Shown: positions 27,901 to 37,566, numbered from the stretch's first letter. The stretch: 64,000 bases of DNA from Streptomyces caniferus (GCF_009811555.1 NZ_BLIN01000002.1:1-64000), one strand, 5' to 3'. The notes: generated by a model not told the origin, from the letters alone. Numbers and translations are program-made.

Positions 27901-29589
27901 TCACACGGGTTTTCCGGGGGTCGCGACGGCTCCCTTGGACGCGGGATGCACGGCTGCCCCCTTGGGCACGGGGCTCACGGCTGCCCCGTGTGGCCCAGGG
28001 CTCACCGCCGGCCCGTGAGGCCCTGGGCTCACCGCCGGACCCTTGGGCTGCACCGGCTTTGCCGCGGCCCCCTTGTGCTGCCACTCCGGATGCCCCGGCA
28101 TCGGCGGGGTCCGGTCGCCGTAGAGCCATTCCTGGAAGAAGCCGGTGAGGTCCTGCCCGGCGACCTGGGAGGCGAGCTGGACGAAGTCGGAGGTGTCCGC
28201 CACGCCGTCGCGGTGCCGCTCGACCCATGCGCGTTCCAGGCGGTCGAAGGCGGCGAACCCGATCTTCTGCCGCAGGGCGTAGAGGACCAGTGCGCTGCCG
28301 TCGTAGACGATGGGACGGAAGATCCCGATCTTCTGTCCCGCGCCGGGAGCCTTGGGCGCGGCGGGCGGCCCGCCCTCGGCGCGCCAGCCGTCGGACTCCT
28401 GGTACGCGTGGCGCATACGGGCCTCCAGGGAGACCCGGCTGCCGCCCTTCTCCTCGGCGTAGAGGGACTCGTACCAGGTGGCATGGGCCTCGTTGAGCCA
28501 GACGTCGGACCAGCGGCGCGGGCTGACGCTGTCGCCGAACCACTGGTGGGCCAGCTCGTGCACCATCACGGACTCCACGTACCAGCCGGGCAGCTGGTGG
28601 GTGGTGAACATGGCCTTCTCGAAGAGCGACAGGGTCTGGGTCTCCAGCTCGAAGCCGGTCCGGGCGTTGGCGATCAGCACCCCGTACGCCTCGAAGGGGA
28701 AGGGCCCGACCTTGCGCTCCATCCAGGCCATGTGGGCCGGGGTCTTCGCCAGCCAGTGCGCGAGGGCGGCACGGTCCGCGGTCGGGACGACATCGCGGAG
28801 CGGCAGGCCGTGGGGTCCGTGGCGCAGCACCACGCTGGACTTCCCGATGGAGACCTGCGCCAGCTCGGTGGCCATGGGGTGGCTGGTGCGATAGGTCCAG
28901 GTGCGGCGCCCCGCGCGGGCGCCGGGGCTCAGCGGCAGCCCGTTGGCGACGGCGGTCAGCTCCTGCGGCGCGGTGATGCGGAAGGTGAAGAGCGCCTTGT
29001 CGGAGGGGTGATCGTTGCAGGGGAAGACGCGGTGTGCGGCGTCGGCCTGGTTGGCCATCGCCAGGCCGTCGGAGGTGCGGAGCCAGCCGCCGTCGCCCTT
29101 GGCCCGGGGGTCGCTGGTGTGCGCGATGGCGATCGTGACCTCCTGGCCCCGGGAGACGTGGAAGGCCGGGGTGAGCACCAGGTCCTCGCCGTGCTGCTCG
29201 TGCGCGGCGGGCAGGCCACCGATTTTGACGGAGCGTACGGTCCCGCGGGCGAAGTCGAGGTTGATGTGGTCGAGCTCGGTCGTGGCACGGACGGTGATCT
29301 CGGTGGTGGCGTCGAGCGGCTGGTCGTTGTGGCCGGAGTAGTCCAGGGAGACGTCGTAGGAGAGGGCGTCGTAGCCGGTGTTGCCGAGCATGGGGAAGAG
29401 CCGGTCGCCGAGGCCTTGCGGCCCTCTGGGGGGCGGCTCGGCCATGCCGAGGGTGGCGAGCGCGGCCAGCCCGAGGGCGGCGGCCCGTCGGCCGGTCCGG
29501 CGGAGCCCACCGCTCGGACCGCGGGGCAGGGCGCGGGCGGGGACGGGGCGACCGGGGTCGCGGAACGGGCGGCGCAGGGGAAGGGGCAT
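27901..29589 (-). CDS. Exported M1-family metallopeptidase with a 9-residue repeat tail
   Basis: A gluzincin aminopeptidase of 562 residues. An Arg-rich, twin-Arg-like N terminus (LRRTGRRAAALGLAALATLG) suggests export. The zinc site is HELAHQW (344-350) with Glu367 in NEAHATWYE. GFELETQT (~312) replaces the usual GAMEN exopeptidase motif, so specificity may be altered. The last ~57 residues are 9-residue units of the type GPAVSPGPH ending TPGKPV. It is shorter than full M1 enzymes (~850 residues), lacking the C-terminal helical domain. It lies between rshA and hflX, all leftward. The start at 29589 is not backed by a clear ribosome binding site. Confidence 0.88.
   Translation of the reverse strand: MPLPLRRPFRDPGRPVPARALPRGPSGGLRRTGRRAAALGLAALATLGMAEPPPRGPQGLGDRLFPMLGNTGYDALSYDVSLDYSGHNDQPLDATTEITVRATTELDHINLDFARGTVRSVKIGGLPAAHEQHGEDLVLTPAFHVSRGQEVTIAIAHTSDPRAKGDGGWLRTSDGLAMANQADAAHRVFPCNDHPSDKALFTFRITAPQELTAVANGLPLSPGARAGRRTWTYRTSHPMATELAQVSIGKSSVVLRHGPHGLPLRDVVPTADRAALAHWLAKTPAHMAWMERKVGPFPFEAYGVLIANARTGFELETQTLSLFEKAMFTTHQLPGWYVESVMVHELAHQWFGDSVSPRRWSDVWLNEAHATWYESLYAEEKGGSRVSLEARMRHAYQESDGWRAEGGPPAAPKAPGAGQKIGIFRPIVYDGSALVLYALRQKIGFAAFDRLERAWVERHRDGVADTSDFVQLASQVAGQDLTGFFQEWLYGDRTPPMPGHPEWQHKGAAAKPVQPKGPAVSPGPHGPAVSPGPHGAAVSPVPKGAAVHPASKGAVATPGKPV
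27904..28050 (-). repeat. In-frame 27-nt tandem repeats encoding a Pro/Gly/Ala tail
   Basis: Five consecutive, increasingly diverged 9-residue units follow GPAVSPGPH: two near-identical copies, then GAAVSPVPK, GAAVHPASK and GAVATPGK. They form the C terminus of the M1 peptidase. Confidence 0.85.
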
Positions 29590-29732
29590 GCACTACGGCT
29601 ACCAACGCGGCCCCCTCCCCCGCGGGTGACGGGGCAAACGGCACCCGAACGGGCGGCGGATCGTGCGTCCGTCTTACGCCGCCGGGCGGAGAAGTTTCCG
29701 ACGGACCGTCACCCGGCGGGCCCCCGGCCCCG

Positions 29733-31928
29733 TCAGGGCCGCAGCGCCGCCGCCTGCCGGGCCCGCCCGGCACGCAACACGTCGAAGACGCCGGGCACTT
29801 GGCGCATGGCCCGCATCAGGGACGGCAGCCCGGCGGCGTTCGGCAGATGCAGGGTGTAGGTGTGGCGGACCCGCTGTTCGTGCGGGGGTTCGACGGCGGC
29901 GGACACCACGGCGGCGCCCTGGGAGGCGATGGCCTCGGTGAGGTCGGCAAGGAGGTGCGGCCGGCTGAAGGCCTCTGCCAGGAGGGTGACCCGGCAGCCG
30001 TGGCCCCCCTGCCCGGCGCCCCGCCAGCGGACCCCGACCGGCTGCCGGCCGGTGGCCGCCATGCGCGCCACGGCGGGACACAGAGCGCGGTGGACGGTGA
30101 CCGTGCCGCCCCGTACGGCGAAGCCGGTGACGGTGTCCGGCGGCACCGGGGTGCAGCAGCCCGCCAGCCGGACCGCCGCACCGGGCAGGTCCGCCACCAC
30201 GAGGACCGAGGCGGGGGCGACCGGGTCCGCTCCGCACCGGTCGTGGCCGGCGGCCCGGCGGTCGGCGGGGGGTTCCGTGACGGGCCCCTCGCCGGCGCTC
30301 GCCGGGCGGGCGCCGGGCTCCTGCGGCCCGGCCAGCCACCGGGCGATGGCGAGCCGGGCGGCGGGCGTACGGGCATGGTCGAGCCATTCGGGCGAGGGTC
30401 CGGCCGCGGAGTCCGGGGCCATCAGCAGCTGCAGGCTGTCGCCGTCGTGCAGGACGGTGGAGAGCGTGGCGAGCCGGCCGTTGACGCGGGCGCCGATGCA
30501 GCAGTGCGCCACTTCGCCGTGCCGTTCGTAGGCGGCGTCCACGCAACTCGCCCCGGCGGGCAGACCGATCGCACCGCCCCCGACGGGGGGCGAGCCGTCC
30601 GACGGGGCGTCGGCGCAGAAGACGGTGATCTCCCGGTCCTGGGCGAGGTCGTCGCGCAGCGAGGTCCAGAACGTGTCCGGGTCGGGGGTGGTGCGCTGCC
30701 ACTCCAGCAGCCGGGAGAGCCATCCCGGCCGGGTCGGGTCGGCCCGCTCGCCCTCGGGGGCGTCCGCGCCGTCCGTGGGGGCGTAGGGGTTGCCCAGCGC
30801 GATCACCCCGGCCTCGGCGACCCGGTGCATCTGGTGGGTGCGGATCAGCGTCTCGGCGATCTCCCCGGACGGGCCGGTGACCGCCGTGTGCAGCGACTGG
30901 TAGAGGTTGAACTTGGGGGCCGCGATGAAGTCCTTGAACTCGGAGACGACCGGGGTGAAGCAGGTGTGCAGTTCACCGAGGACGGCGTAGCAGTCGGCGT
31001 CCTCCGCCACCAGCACCAGCAGCCGTCCGAGGTCCGCGCCGGTCAGCTCGCGGCGGGCGAGGCGTACGCGGTGCACGGAGACGAAGTGCCGGGGCCGGAC
31101 GAGGACTTCGGCGTCGATGCCCGCCTCGTCCAGGACCGTGCGCACCCGCCGGGCGAGCGCGGTGAGCGGGTCGGGCCGGGCGGTGTACTCCATGACCAGG
31201 GCCCGGGTGGTGGCGTACTCCTCGGGGTGCAGGATCGCGAAGACCAGGTCCTCCAGCTCGGCCTTGAGCGCCTGGACGCCGAGGCGTTCGGCGAGCGGGA
31301 TCAGCACATCGCGGGTCACCTTGGCGATCCGGGCCTGCTTCTCGGGGCGCATCACCCCGAGGGTGCGCATGTTGTGCAGCCGGTCGGCGAGCTTGATGGA
31401 CATCACCCGGACGTCGTTGCCGGTCGCCACCAGCATCTTGCGGAAGGTCTCCGGCTCGGCGGCCGCGCCGTAGTCGACCTTCTCCAGCTTGGTGACGCCG
31501 TCGACCAGATAGCAGACCTCCGCGCCGAACAGCTCCCGCACCTGATCCAGCGTCACTTCCGTGTCCTCGACGGTGTCGTGGAGCAGGGAGGCGGTCAAGG
31601 TCGTGGTCTCCGCGCCGAGTTCGGCGAGGATGAGGGTCACCGCGAGCGGGTGGGTGATGTACGGCTCGCCGCTCTTGCGCAGTTGGCCGCGGTGCGAGGA
31701 CTCGGCGAGCAGATAGGCCCTGGCGAGGATGTCCAGGTCGGCGTCCGGGTGGTGGCCGCGGTGCACCTTGGCGACGTGCTCCATGGCGTGCGGGAGGCCG
31801 TCGCGCGGGGCGGGGCCGAGCAGCGCCGCCCGGCCGATACGGCGCAGCCCTCTGAGCTCCAGTCGGCGGCGGCCGCGCTTGCGGCCCGCTGCTCCAGGGT
31901 TACCAGGGTTAGTGGCCTCTGCGCTCAT
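29733..31928 (-). CDS. rshA: RelA/SpoT homologue, (p)ppGpp hydrolase/synthetase paralogue
   Basis: A stringent-response enzyme of 731 residues. Domains in order: HD hydrolase with intact RGQLRKSGEPYITHP, LLHDTVEDT and DRLHNMRTL; a synthetase domain with EFKDFIAAPKFNLYQSLHT; TGS (LPAGASCVDAAYERHGEVAH); a zinc-finger-like CCTPVPPDT; and a C-terminal ACT region. The synthetase active site looks worn: RPRH for RPKH, ETLIRT for EVQIRT, and GVIALGNPY where AAHWxYK is expected. Hydrolysis is therefore the safer prediction. ATG 31928 lies behind GGAGGTGCCC. It is upstream of the M1 gene and downstream of dapF. It corresponds in position to S. coelicolor rshA, the second Rel homologue. Confidence 0.93.
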   Translation of the reverse strand: MSAEATNPGNPGAAGRKRGRRRLELRGLRRIGRAALLGPAPRDGLPHAMEHVAKVHRGHHPDADLDILARAYLLAESSHRGQLRKSGEPYITHPLAVTLILAELGAETTTLTASLLHDTVEDTEVTLDQVRELFGAEVCYLVDGVTKLEKVDYGAAAEPETFRKMLVATGNDVRVMSIKLADRLHNMRTLGVMRPEKQARIAKVTRDVLIPLAERLGVQALKAELEDLVFAILHPEEYATTRALVMEYTARPDPLTALARRVRTVLDEAGIDAEVLVRPRHFVSVHRVRLARRELTGADLGRLLVLVAEDADCYAVLGELHTCFTPVVSEFKDFIAAPKFNLYQSLHTAVTGPSGEIAETLIRTHQMHRVAEAGVIALGNPYAPTDGADAPEGERADPTRPGWLSRLLEWQRTTPDPDTFWTSLRDDLAQDREITVFCADAPSDGSPPVGGGAIGLPAGASCVDAAYERHGEVAHCCIGARVNGRLATLSTVLHDGDSLQLLMAPDSAAGPSPEWLDHARTPAARLAIARWLAGPQEPGARPASAGEGPVTEPPADRRAAGHDRCGADPVAPASVLVVADLPGAAVRLAGCCTPVPPDTVTGFAVRGGTVTVHRALCPAVARMAATGRQPVGVRWRGAGQGGHGCRVTLLAEAFSRPHLLADLTEAIASQGAAVVSAAVEPPHEQRVRHTYTLHLPNAAGLPSLMRAMRQVPGVFDVLRAGRARQAAALRP

Positions 31929-32124
31929 GGGCACCTCCGGCAGCGTCGACCGGCGGTGGGACGTGCCAGTTCGGACGTCCGGGCCGGTGCTTGATGCTAT
32001 CGACCCCATCACGCAGCGCTGTCCGGCTCTCGCTCAGAGTGATACGGATCACCCGTTCGAGCGAACCTTCCGGCCGGAACCGTTTCTTGCGGGAGGCCCG
32101 CTGCCCGGGACGCCCCGGGGCGTG

Positions 32125-33000
32125 TCAGGCGAGCGCGGCGGCCAGCCAGGCGGGGTCGAAGGTGCCCTCGGCGACGATCTCGGCCGGGCCGGTCATCTCG
32201 ACCGTGCCGTCGGGCTGCTCGGTGATCGAGAGGCTGCCGCCGAGCACATCGACCCGGTAGGTGACGGGTGTTCCGGTCTCCGCGGGGGCCGCGCCGTCCC
32301 GGCGGGCGGTGGCGACGGCGACCGCACAGGCGCCGGTGCCGCAGGAGCGGGTCTCGCCCGAACCGCGCTCGTGGACCCGCATCGCCACATGGCGCGGACC
32401 GCGGTCCACGACGAACTCGATGTTCACGCCGTCGGGATAAACCGACGCTGGGCCGAACGGCGGTACGGCCAGCAGGTCGCCGGCGTGGGCCAGGTCGTCG
32501 ACGAAGACGACGGCGTGCGGATTGCCCATGTTCACGTTCGTCGACGGCCGGCCGCGGCCGTCGACGGTGACGACGACGCTGTCCTCGGGGAGCACGGCGC
32601 GGCCCATCGAGACCGTGACGTCGCCGGTCTTGGCGACGTGGACGCGGCGTACGCCGGCGCGGGTGGCGATGGCGAGGTCACCGGCCTCGACCAGGCCGGC
32701 GTGCAGCAGATAGCGCGCGAAGACGCGGACGCCGTTGCCGCACATCTCGGCGATCGAGCCGTCGCCGTTGCGGTAGTCCATGAACCACTCGGCCTCGTCG
32801 GCCTGGGCGCGCGCCTCGGGGTGCGCGGCGGAGCGCACGACGCGCAGCAGGCCGTCGCCGCCGAGTCCGGCCCGCCGGTCGCAGATCCTGGCGACGGCGG
32901 TCGCGGGCAGGTCGAGGCGGCCGTCCGGGTCGGGGACGATCACAAAGTCGTTCTCGGTGCCGTGGCCCTTGAGGAAGGCGAGGCGCTGCGTGCTGGTCAC
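32125..33000 (-). CDS. dapF: Diaminopimelate epimerase
   Basis: DapF converts LL- to meso-diaminopimelate for lysine; in Streptomyces the wall itself uses LL-DAP. The 291-residue protein has both catalytic cysteines in mirror motifs: Cys87 (AEMCGNGVRVF) and Cys220 (RSCGTGACAV), plus NVNMGNPH and the opening KGHGTENDFV. The GTG at 33000 is the family start position. Its ribosome binding site is weak (AAGGGTGACC region). It follows the membrane-protein gene on the same strand with a 91-nt gap. Confidence 0.96.
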   Translation of the reverse strand: MTSTQRLAFLKGHGTENDFVIVPDPDGRLDLPATAVARICDRRAGLGGDGLLRVVRSAAHPEARAQADEAEWFMDYRNGDGSIAEMCGNGVRVFARYLLHAGLVEAGDLAIATRAGVRRVHVAKTGDVTVSMGRAVLPEDSVVVTVDGRGRPSTNVNMGNPHAVVFVDDLAHAGDLLAVPPFGPASVYPDGVNIEFVVDRGPRHVAMRVHERGSGETRSCGTGACAVAVATARRDGAAPAETGTPVTYRVDVLGGSLSITEQPDGTVEMTGPAEIVAEGTFDPAWLAAALA

Positions 33001-33091
33001 CCTTGCATCGTACGGGGGCGACCGGGGAATCGGCTTTACGGGGGCGGACGGGGCTCGTCGGCCGCAGGCGCGGGAGAAAGGCCCCGGCGGT

Positions 33092-33616
33092 TCAGCGCAG
33101 CCGGGCCACGCGCCAGATGGCCAGCGATGCCGGGATCGCCACCACGACGGCGTAGAGCAGCACCACGCGCCAGCAGGCACGGCGGCCGGAGCCCGGCGCC
33201 GGGAGACCGGGCCAGGTGTAGCCGACGCGGCGGGCGGCCATCATGCCCCAGCCCGCGGCGCAGCAGCACAGCAGCAGACCGAGCATCGCGATCATGGCGC
33301 CGCCGTCGCCGCCGAGCTCGAAGGCGAGGGGGAAGGCGAACATCAGCGAGCCGAGGGCGGCGAGCGTGACGATCGGCGCCAGCTGCCACAGCCGCAGCCG
33401 GCGCGGCGGGCGCAGCTCCCGGAAGGACTCGCCGCCCTCGCCGGGACCGCCGGTGCCGGAGTCCGGGGCGTCGGAGTCGTCCAGGGCGTCCGGATCGGTG
33501 CCGCCGGTGCCGGGCAAGCCGTCTGCGGGGTCCGGACCGTCGTCCGTCAGGGGTGCCGTGTCAGCGCCGTTGTCCGGTTGCTGCGCTCGGTTGCGAGGGC
33601 CGGCCTCCATTGCCAC
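33092..33616 (-). CDS. Small integral membrane protein, unknown function
   Basis: The 174-residue product has an acidic Asp/Gly/Pro-rich cytosolic N terminus (~65 residues, GTDPDALDDSDAPDSGTGG), then three hydrophobic segments: LAPIVTLAALGSLMFAFPLAFE, MIAMLGLLLCCCAAGWGMMA and VVLLYAVVVAIPASLAI, ending with basic WRVARLR. No family is recognised. The start is GTG 33616, or possibly ATG 33610. It sits between miaA and dapF in the same direction, a position I recall being kept in Streptomyces. Confidence 0.75.
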   Translation of the reverse strand: MAMEAGPRNRAQQPDNGADTAPLTDDGPDPADGLPGTGGTDPDALDDSDAPDSGTGGPGEGGESFRELRPPRRLRLWQLAPIVTLAALGSLMFAFPLAFELGGDGGAMIAMLGLLLCCCAAGWGMMAARRVGYTWPGLPAPGSGRRACWRVVLLYAVVVAIPASLAIWRVARLR

Positions 33617-33718
33617 GCGCCCTCCCCACTGCAGACTGCACGCCTCGATCGAAGGTCGATGATGACACGCCCTCAGGGGCCCGGATGACGGCCGGTGCGT
33701 CCCGATGCCATGACGTGA

Positions 33719-34657
33719 TCAGGCTGTGACCGGTCGTTCGAGCAACGCCAGCGCCTGCCCGGGAAGTTCCGCCCGGTGCTCGGCGGCGCCGCTGAGCCAG
33801 TGGACCCGCGGGTCCCGGCGGAACCACGAGTCCTGACGGCGCGCGAAGCGCTTGGTGGCACGTACCGTCTCGTCGCGCGCCTCCTGCTCGGTGCACTCCC
33901 CCGCGAGCTGGGCCAGCACCTGCTGGTAGCCGAGCGCCCGGGAGGCGGTACGGCCCTCGCGCAGCCCCTCGCCCTCCAGCCGGCGCACCTCGTCGACCAG
34001 GCCCGACTCCCACATGCGGTCGACCCGTCGGGCGATCCGCTCGTCGAGCTCGGGGCGCGCGACGTCGACGCCGATCTGCAGGGTGTCGTAGACCGCTTCG
34101 TGGCCGGGGAGGTTGGCGGTGAAGGGGCGGCCGGTGATCTCGATGACCTCCAGGGCGCGCACGATGCGCCGGCCGTTGCTCGCCAGGATCGCGCGGCCCG
34201 CCTCGGGGTCGGCGGCGGCCAGCCGGGCATGGAGGGGGCCGCTGCCCACTTCGGCGAGTTCGGCCTCCAGGCGGGCGCGCACCTCCGGATCGGTGCCGGG
34301 GAAGTCGAGGGCGTCGATGGCGCCGCGTACGTAGAGGCCGGAGCCGCCGACGAGGACGGGGGTGCGGCCCTCGGCGAGCAGCCGGTCGATCTCGGCGCGG
34401 GCCAGCCGCTGGTACTCGGCGACGCTGGCGGCGCAGGTCACGTCCCAGATGTCCAGGAGGCGGTGCGGGACGCCCTGCCGTTCCTCGGGCGTGAGCTTGG
34501 CGGTGCCGATGTCCATGCCGCGGTAGAGCTGCATGGAGTCGGCGTTGATGACCTCGCCCCCCACGTGCTGTGCGAGTGCGACGCCCAGATCGGACTTTCC
34601 GGCCGCGGTGGGACCGACGACGGCGATGACCCGCGGAGCGGGAACGGCGGTGTTCAC
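33719..34657 (-). CDS. miaA: tRNA dimethylallyltransferase
   Basis: MiaA prenylates A37 of tRNAs reading U-starting codons. The 312-residue protein has the P-loop GPTAAGKSDLG at residue ~15, DSMQLYRGMDIGTAKL, the DVARPELDERI region, and the RRQDSWFRRDPRVHWL C-terminal signature. ATG 34657 is the natural start. Its partner miaB (methylthiolation of the same base) lies 1.4 kb away on the same strand, with two unrelated genes in between. Confidence 0.96.
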   Translation of the reverse strand: MNTAVPAPRVIAVVGPTAAGKSDLGVALAQHVGGEVINADSMQLYRGMDIGTAKLTPEERQGVPHRLLDIWDVTCAASVAEYQRLARAEIDRLLAEGRTPVLVGGSGLYVRGAIDALDFPGTDPEVRARLEAELAEVGSGPLHARLAAADPEAGRAILASNGRRIVRALEVIEITGRPFTANLPGHEAVYDTLQIGVDVARPELDERIARRVDRMWESGLVDEVRRLEGEGLREGRTASRALGYQQVLAQLAGECTEQEARDETVRATKRFARRQDSWFRRDPRVHWLSGAAEHRAELPGQALALLERPVTA

Positions 34658-34839
34658 CCCGTCAGTCTCGCAAACATCACGCCCCCATCTCGAACGAGCG
34701 ACGTGACGGGCTACGGATGGGGTCGTTGCCTGTTGCGAGGCCCCGAGAGGCCGGTGCGTCCCACCGGCGCCCGCGGGCGGCGCAATGGGCCGTTCCCGGC
34801 GGCAGGGGGTCTCGCCACATGAAGAGCGTAGGAGCAGTT

Positions 34840-35187
34840 ATGGGCGTGTTTTCGCGGTTTCGCCGCCGTCGGTCCGAAGCGTCGACGGAGGAGGCCACCG
34901 CTGCGGCGGTGACGGCCGGGGCGGAGGAGCCTGCGCGGTCGGCCGGTTCCGCGGCCCCCGAGGGCGCCGAGGCCGCCGAGGAGGCCACGGGCTCCGGCGA
35001 GGCCGCGGGTGCCGCGGACGACGCCGCACCCGTGGTGGAGGCGACAGCGGAGGCGGCAGCTCCGGAAGCGTCCGGAGGGACGGCGGCCGACGAGGCCGCG
35101 CCGGCGGAGAAGGCCACCGAGAGCGCCGGGATCCCCCGGCAGCAGTCGGCGGAGGCCGCCGCGGACAGCGAGAGCGCCCGGCAGTAG
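34840..35187 (+). CDS. Ala/Glu-rich low-complexity protein (Streptomyces 'gliding motility protein' type)
   Basis: A 115-residue protein beginning MGVFSRFRRRRSE, followed by almost pure Ala/Glu/Thr/Pro/Ser sequence. The basic start and long acidic disordered tail resemble short Streptomyces proteins carried in databases under the doubtful name gliding motility protein. GGAG at 34831 and the ATG at 34840 support this start. It is the only rightward gene in this leftward stretch and ends at a convergent terminator. The function is unknown. Confidence 0.65.
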   Translation: MGVFSRFRRRRSEASTEEATAAAVTAGAEEPARSAGSAAPEGAEAAEEATGSGEAAGAADDAAPVVEATAEAAAPEASGGTAADEAAPAEKATESAGIPRQQSAEAAADSESARQ

Positions 35188-35212
35188 CCCGCCGTGCGCG
35201 GAGTACCCGGTT

Positions 35213-35247
35213 CGACGGCCGCGGGGCGGAGCGCCTCGCGGCCGTCG
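35213..35247. terminator. Bidirectional terminator, Ala/Glu-rich gene vs dioxygenase-like gene
   Basis: CGACGGCCGCG (35213-35223) pairs perfectly with CGCGGCCGTCG (35237-35247) across a 13-nt loop between converging genes. Confidence 0.75.
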
Positions 35248-35270
35248 CCGTTCCCGCCCCCGGCTCCTCG

Positions 35271-35981
35271 CTACGACCAGGCAGCCACGAAGTAGCCCAC
35301 GCCGTACGGGGCCTCCTCGCGGAGCAGCCGCCCGCTCAGGCCGGCACCCTCGGCCGCGCCCGCCAGCACCTGCCAGCAGGCCCGTCCGGATGCCTGGAGG
35401 GCGGCGGCCGGCTCCTCGTCGAGTGCGGCCAGCGCCGCGAGGTCGGCGGTGCCCAGAGCATGGGCCACGGCGGCGTCGAAGGCCTCGGCCCGCTCGTCGA
35501 AGTAGCCGGGCGCCTTCACCGTCCGGCAGGCGCTGCCGTCGCCCATCACCAGCAGCGCTACCCGGGGCGCGGAGGCCGCGATCTCCCGGCCCGTCTCCGG
35601 CGCGCGCTCGCGCGGTAGCGACTCGGCCACTCCCAGCGCCTCCACGGGGGCGTCGGCCCAGTCCGTACGCGACAGCAGCCAGGCGCCGACCGACAGCGAC
35701 GGCGGGAGTTCCCGATCCGCAGCGGTCTTCGCGGCGCCCAGCCGCACCTCCAGGTCCACCCCGAAACCGCGGAAGGAGCCGACGGCGCCCTGCGGGTGCT
35801 CGCCCCGGCAGCTCTCCCCGGCCGGGCCGAGGACGACCAGCCGGTCGGGGCGGGCCGCGGCGAGCACGCCGATCGCGTCCAGGCAGGCGGCGCGCAGCGC
35901 ATCCAGTTCGGGGGCGGCGCCGGCGGCCACCTCCGGGACGAGGAGCGGCGGGCAGGGGCAGACAGCGGCGGCTACGAGCAT
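35271..35981 (-). CDS. Class III extradiol dioxygenase subunit B-like protein
   Basis: A 236-residue protein with the LigB/MEMO-type fold features: MLVAAAVCPCPPLLVPEVA at the start, RLVVLGPAG, a conserved RVALLVMGDGSACRT strand-loop, and a C-terminal PYGVGYFVAAW. Metal-binding His residues typical of active extradiol dioxygenases are sparse (no HxH near the start), so it may be a non-catalytic or MEMO-like relative. It follows miaB on the same strand, 70 nt downstream, and is probably co-transcribed. ATG 35981 is the only good start. Confidence 0.75.
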   Translation of the reverse strand: MLVAAAVCPCPPLLVPEVAAGAAPELDALRAACLDAIGVLAAARPDRLVVLGPAGESCRGEHPQGAVGSFRGFGVDLEVRLGAAKTAADRELPPSLSVGAWLLSRTDWADAPVEALGVAESLPRERAPETGREIAASAPRVALLVMGDGSACRTVKAPGYFDERAEAFDAAVAHALGTADLAALAALDEEPAAALQASGRACWQVLAGAAEGAGLSGRLLREEAPYGVGYFVAAWS

Positions 35982-36051
35982 GCCACGCAGCGTAACGCCC
36001 CTGGTGCGAGGCCGGTCGTGGTGCCCTGCCCGGTCCCCGCGGCGCGGCCGG

Positions 36052-37566
36052 TCAGTCGCAGCCGCAGCCGGCGGTGGGCGCCGGGCTCGGCGCCGGGGCA
36101 CCGATGCCGGGCAGGCCCAGCAGCACGCCCTTGGCCTTCTCCGCCGGGGCGGCGTTGCGCTTCTCCCAGGCGTCACCGGCGCGGGTCCGGCGGACCGCCT
36201 TGGCCGGGCCCTCCGCCAGCAGGTGGTGCGGGGCGGCGTAGGTGACCTCGACGGTCACCGTGTCGCCGGGGCGGACCGGCTCCTGGGGGCGCGTGAAGTG
36301 CACCAGACGGTTGTCGGGGGCCCGCCCGGACAGGCGGTGGGTCGCCTCGTCCTTGCGGCCCTCGCCCTCGGCGACCAGGACCTCCAGGGTGCGGCCGACC
36401 TGCTTCTTGTTCTCCTCCCAGGAGATCTCCTCCTGGAGGGCGACCAGGCGCTCGTAGCGCTCCTGGACGACGGCCTTGGGGATCTGGCCCTCCATGTCGG
36501 CCGCGGGGGTGCCGGGGCGCTTGGAGTACTGGAAGGTGAAGGCCTGGGCGAAGCGGGACTCGCGGACCGTGTGCAGGGTCTGCGCGAAGTCCTCCTCGGT
36601 CTCGCCGGGGAAGCCGACGATGATGTCCGTGGAGATCGCGGCGTCCGGCATCGCGGCGCGCACCTTCTCGATGATGCCGAGGAAGCGCTCCTGGCGGTAC
36701 GAGCGGCGCATCGCCTTGAGCACGGTGTCCGAACCGGACTGCAGCGGCATGTGGAGCTGGGGCATGACGTTGGGCGTCTCGGCCATGGCGGCGATGACGT
36801 CGTCGGTGAAGTCGCGGGGGTGCGGGGAGGTGAAGCGGACCCGCTCCAGGCCCTCGATCCGCCCGCAGGCGCGCAGCAGCTTGCTGAAGGCCTCGCGGTC
36901 GCCGATGTCGGAACCGTAGGCGTTGACGTTCTGGCCGAGCAGGGTGATCTCGCTGACTCCCTCGTCGACCAGCGCCTCGATCTCGGCGAGGATGTCGCCG
37001 GGCCGGCGGTCCTTCTCCTTGCCGCGCAGCGCCGGGACGATACAGAACGTACAGGTGTTGTTGCAGCCCACCGAGATCGAGACCCAGGCCGCGTACGCGC
37101 TCTCGCGCCGGGTGGGCAGGGTCGAGGGGAACGCCTCCAGCGACTCGGCGATCTCGACCTGCGCCTCTTCCCGGATGCGGGCGCGCTCCAGCAGCACCGG
37201 CAGCTTGCCGATGTTGTGGGTCCCGAAGACCACGTCGACCCAGGGGGCCTTCTTGACGATGGTGTCGCGGTCCTTCTGGGCCAGGCAGCCGCCCACGGCG
37301 ATCTGCATACCGGGCCGCGCGGCCTTCTTCGGGGCGAGCTGACCGAGGTTGCCGTAGAGCCGGTTGTCGGCGTTCTCCCGCACCGCGCAGGTGTTGAAGA
37401 CGACGACGTCGGCGCCCTCGCCGTCCTTGGGCGCGGGAACGTATCCGGCCTCTTCCAGCAGGCCCGACAACCGCTCGGAGTCGTGGACGTTCATCTGGCA
37501 CCCGTAGGTGCGGATCTCGTAACTCTTGTTCACGCCCACTGCCTGGCTCCGGTCGCTGCTGGTCAT
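36052..37566 (-). CDS. miaB: tRNA-2-methylthio-N6-dimethylallyladenosine synthase
   Basis: A radical-SAM methylthiotransferase of 504 residues acting on i6A37 made by MiaA. Auxiliary-cluster cysteines: Cys23 (YGCQMN), Cys60 (NTCAVRE), Cys94 (GGCLAQ). Radical-SAM cluster: Cys168, Cys172, Cys175 ([12 protein letters not shown]). The TRAM domain is near the C terminus ([20 protein letters not shown]). The tail ends GCGCD, an extra Cys pair not needed by the family. ATG 37566 gives [10 protein letters not shown]; a start closer to [10 protein letters not shown] is possible. Confidence 0.96.
   Translation of the reverse strand: MTSSDRSQAVGVNKSYEIRTYGCQMNVHDSERLSGLLEEAGYVPAPKDGEGADVVVFNTCAVRENADNRLYGNLGQLAPKKAARPGMQIAVGGCLAQKDRDTIVKKAPWVDVVFGTHNIGKLPVLLERARIREEAQVEIAESLEAFPSTLPTRRESAYAAWVSISVGCNNTCTFCIVPALRGKEKDRRPGDILAEIEALVDEGVSEITLLGQNVNAYGSDIGDREAFSKLLRACGRIEGLERVRFTSPHPRDFTDDVIAAMAETPNVMPQLHMPLQSGSDTVLKAMRRSYRQERFLGIIEKVRAAMPDAAISTDIIVGFPGETEEDFAQTLHTVRESRFAQAFTFQYSKRPGTPAADMEGQIPKAVVQERYERLVALQEEISWEENKKQVGRTLEVLVAEGEGRKDEATHRLSGRAPDNRLVHFTRPQEPVRPGDTVTVEVTYAAPHHLLAEGPAKAVRRTRAGDAWEKRNAAPAEKAKGVLLGLPGIGAPAPSPAPTAGCGCD

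Noticed and set aside
27757-29859. A 700-codon plus-strand frame opposite the M1 peptidase
   Set aside because: Antisense to a gene with an intact HELAHQW zinc site.
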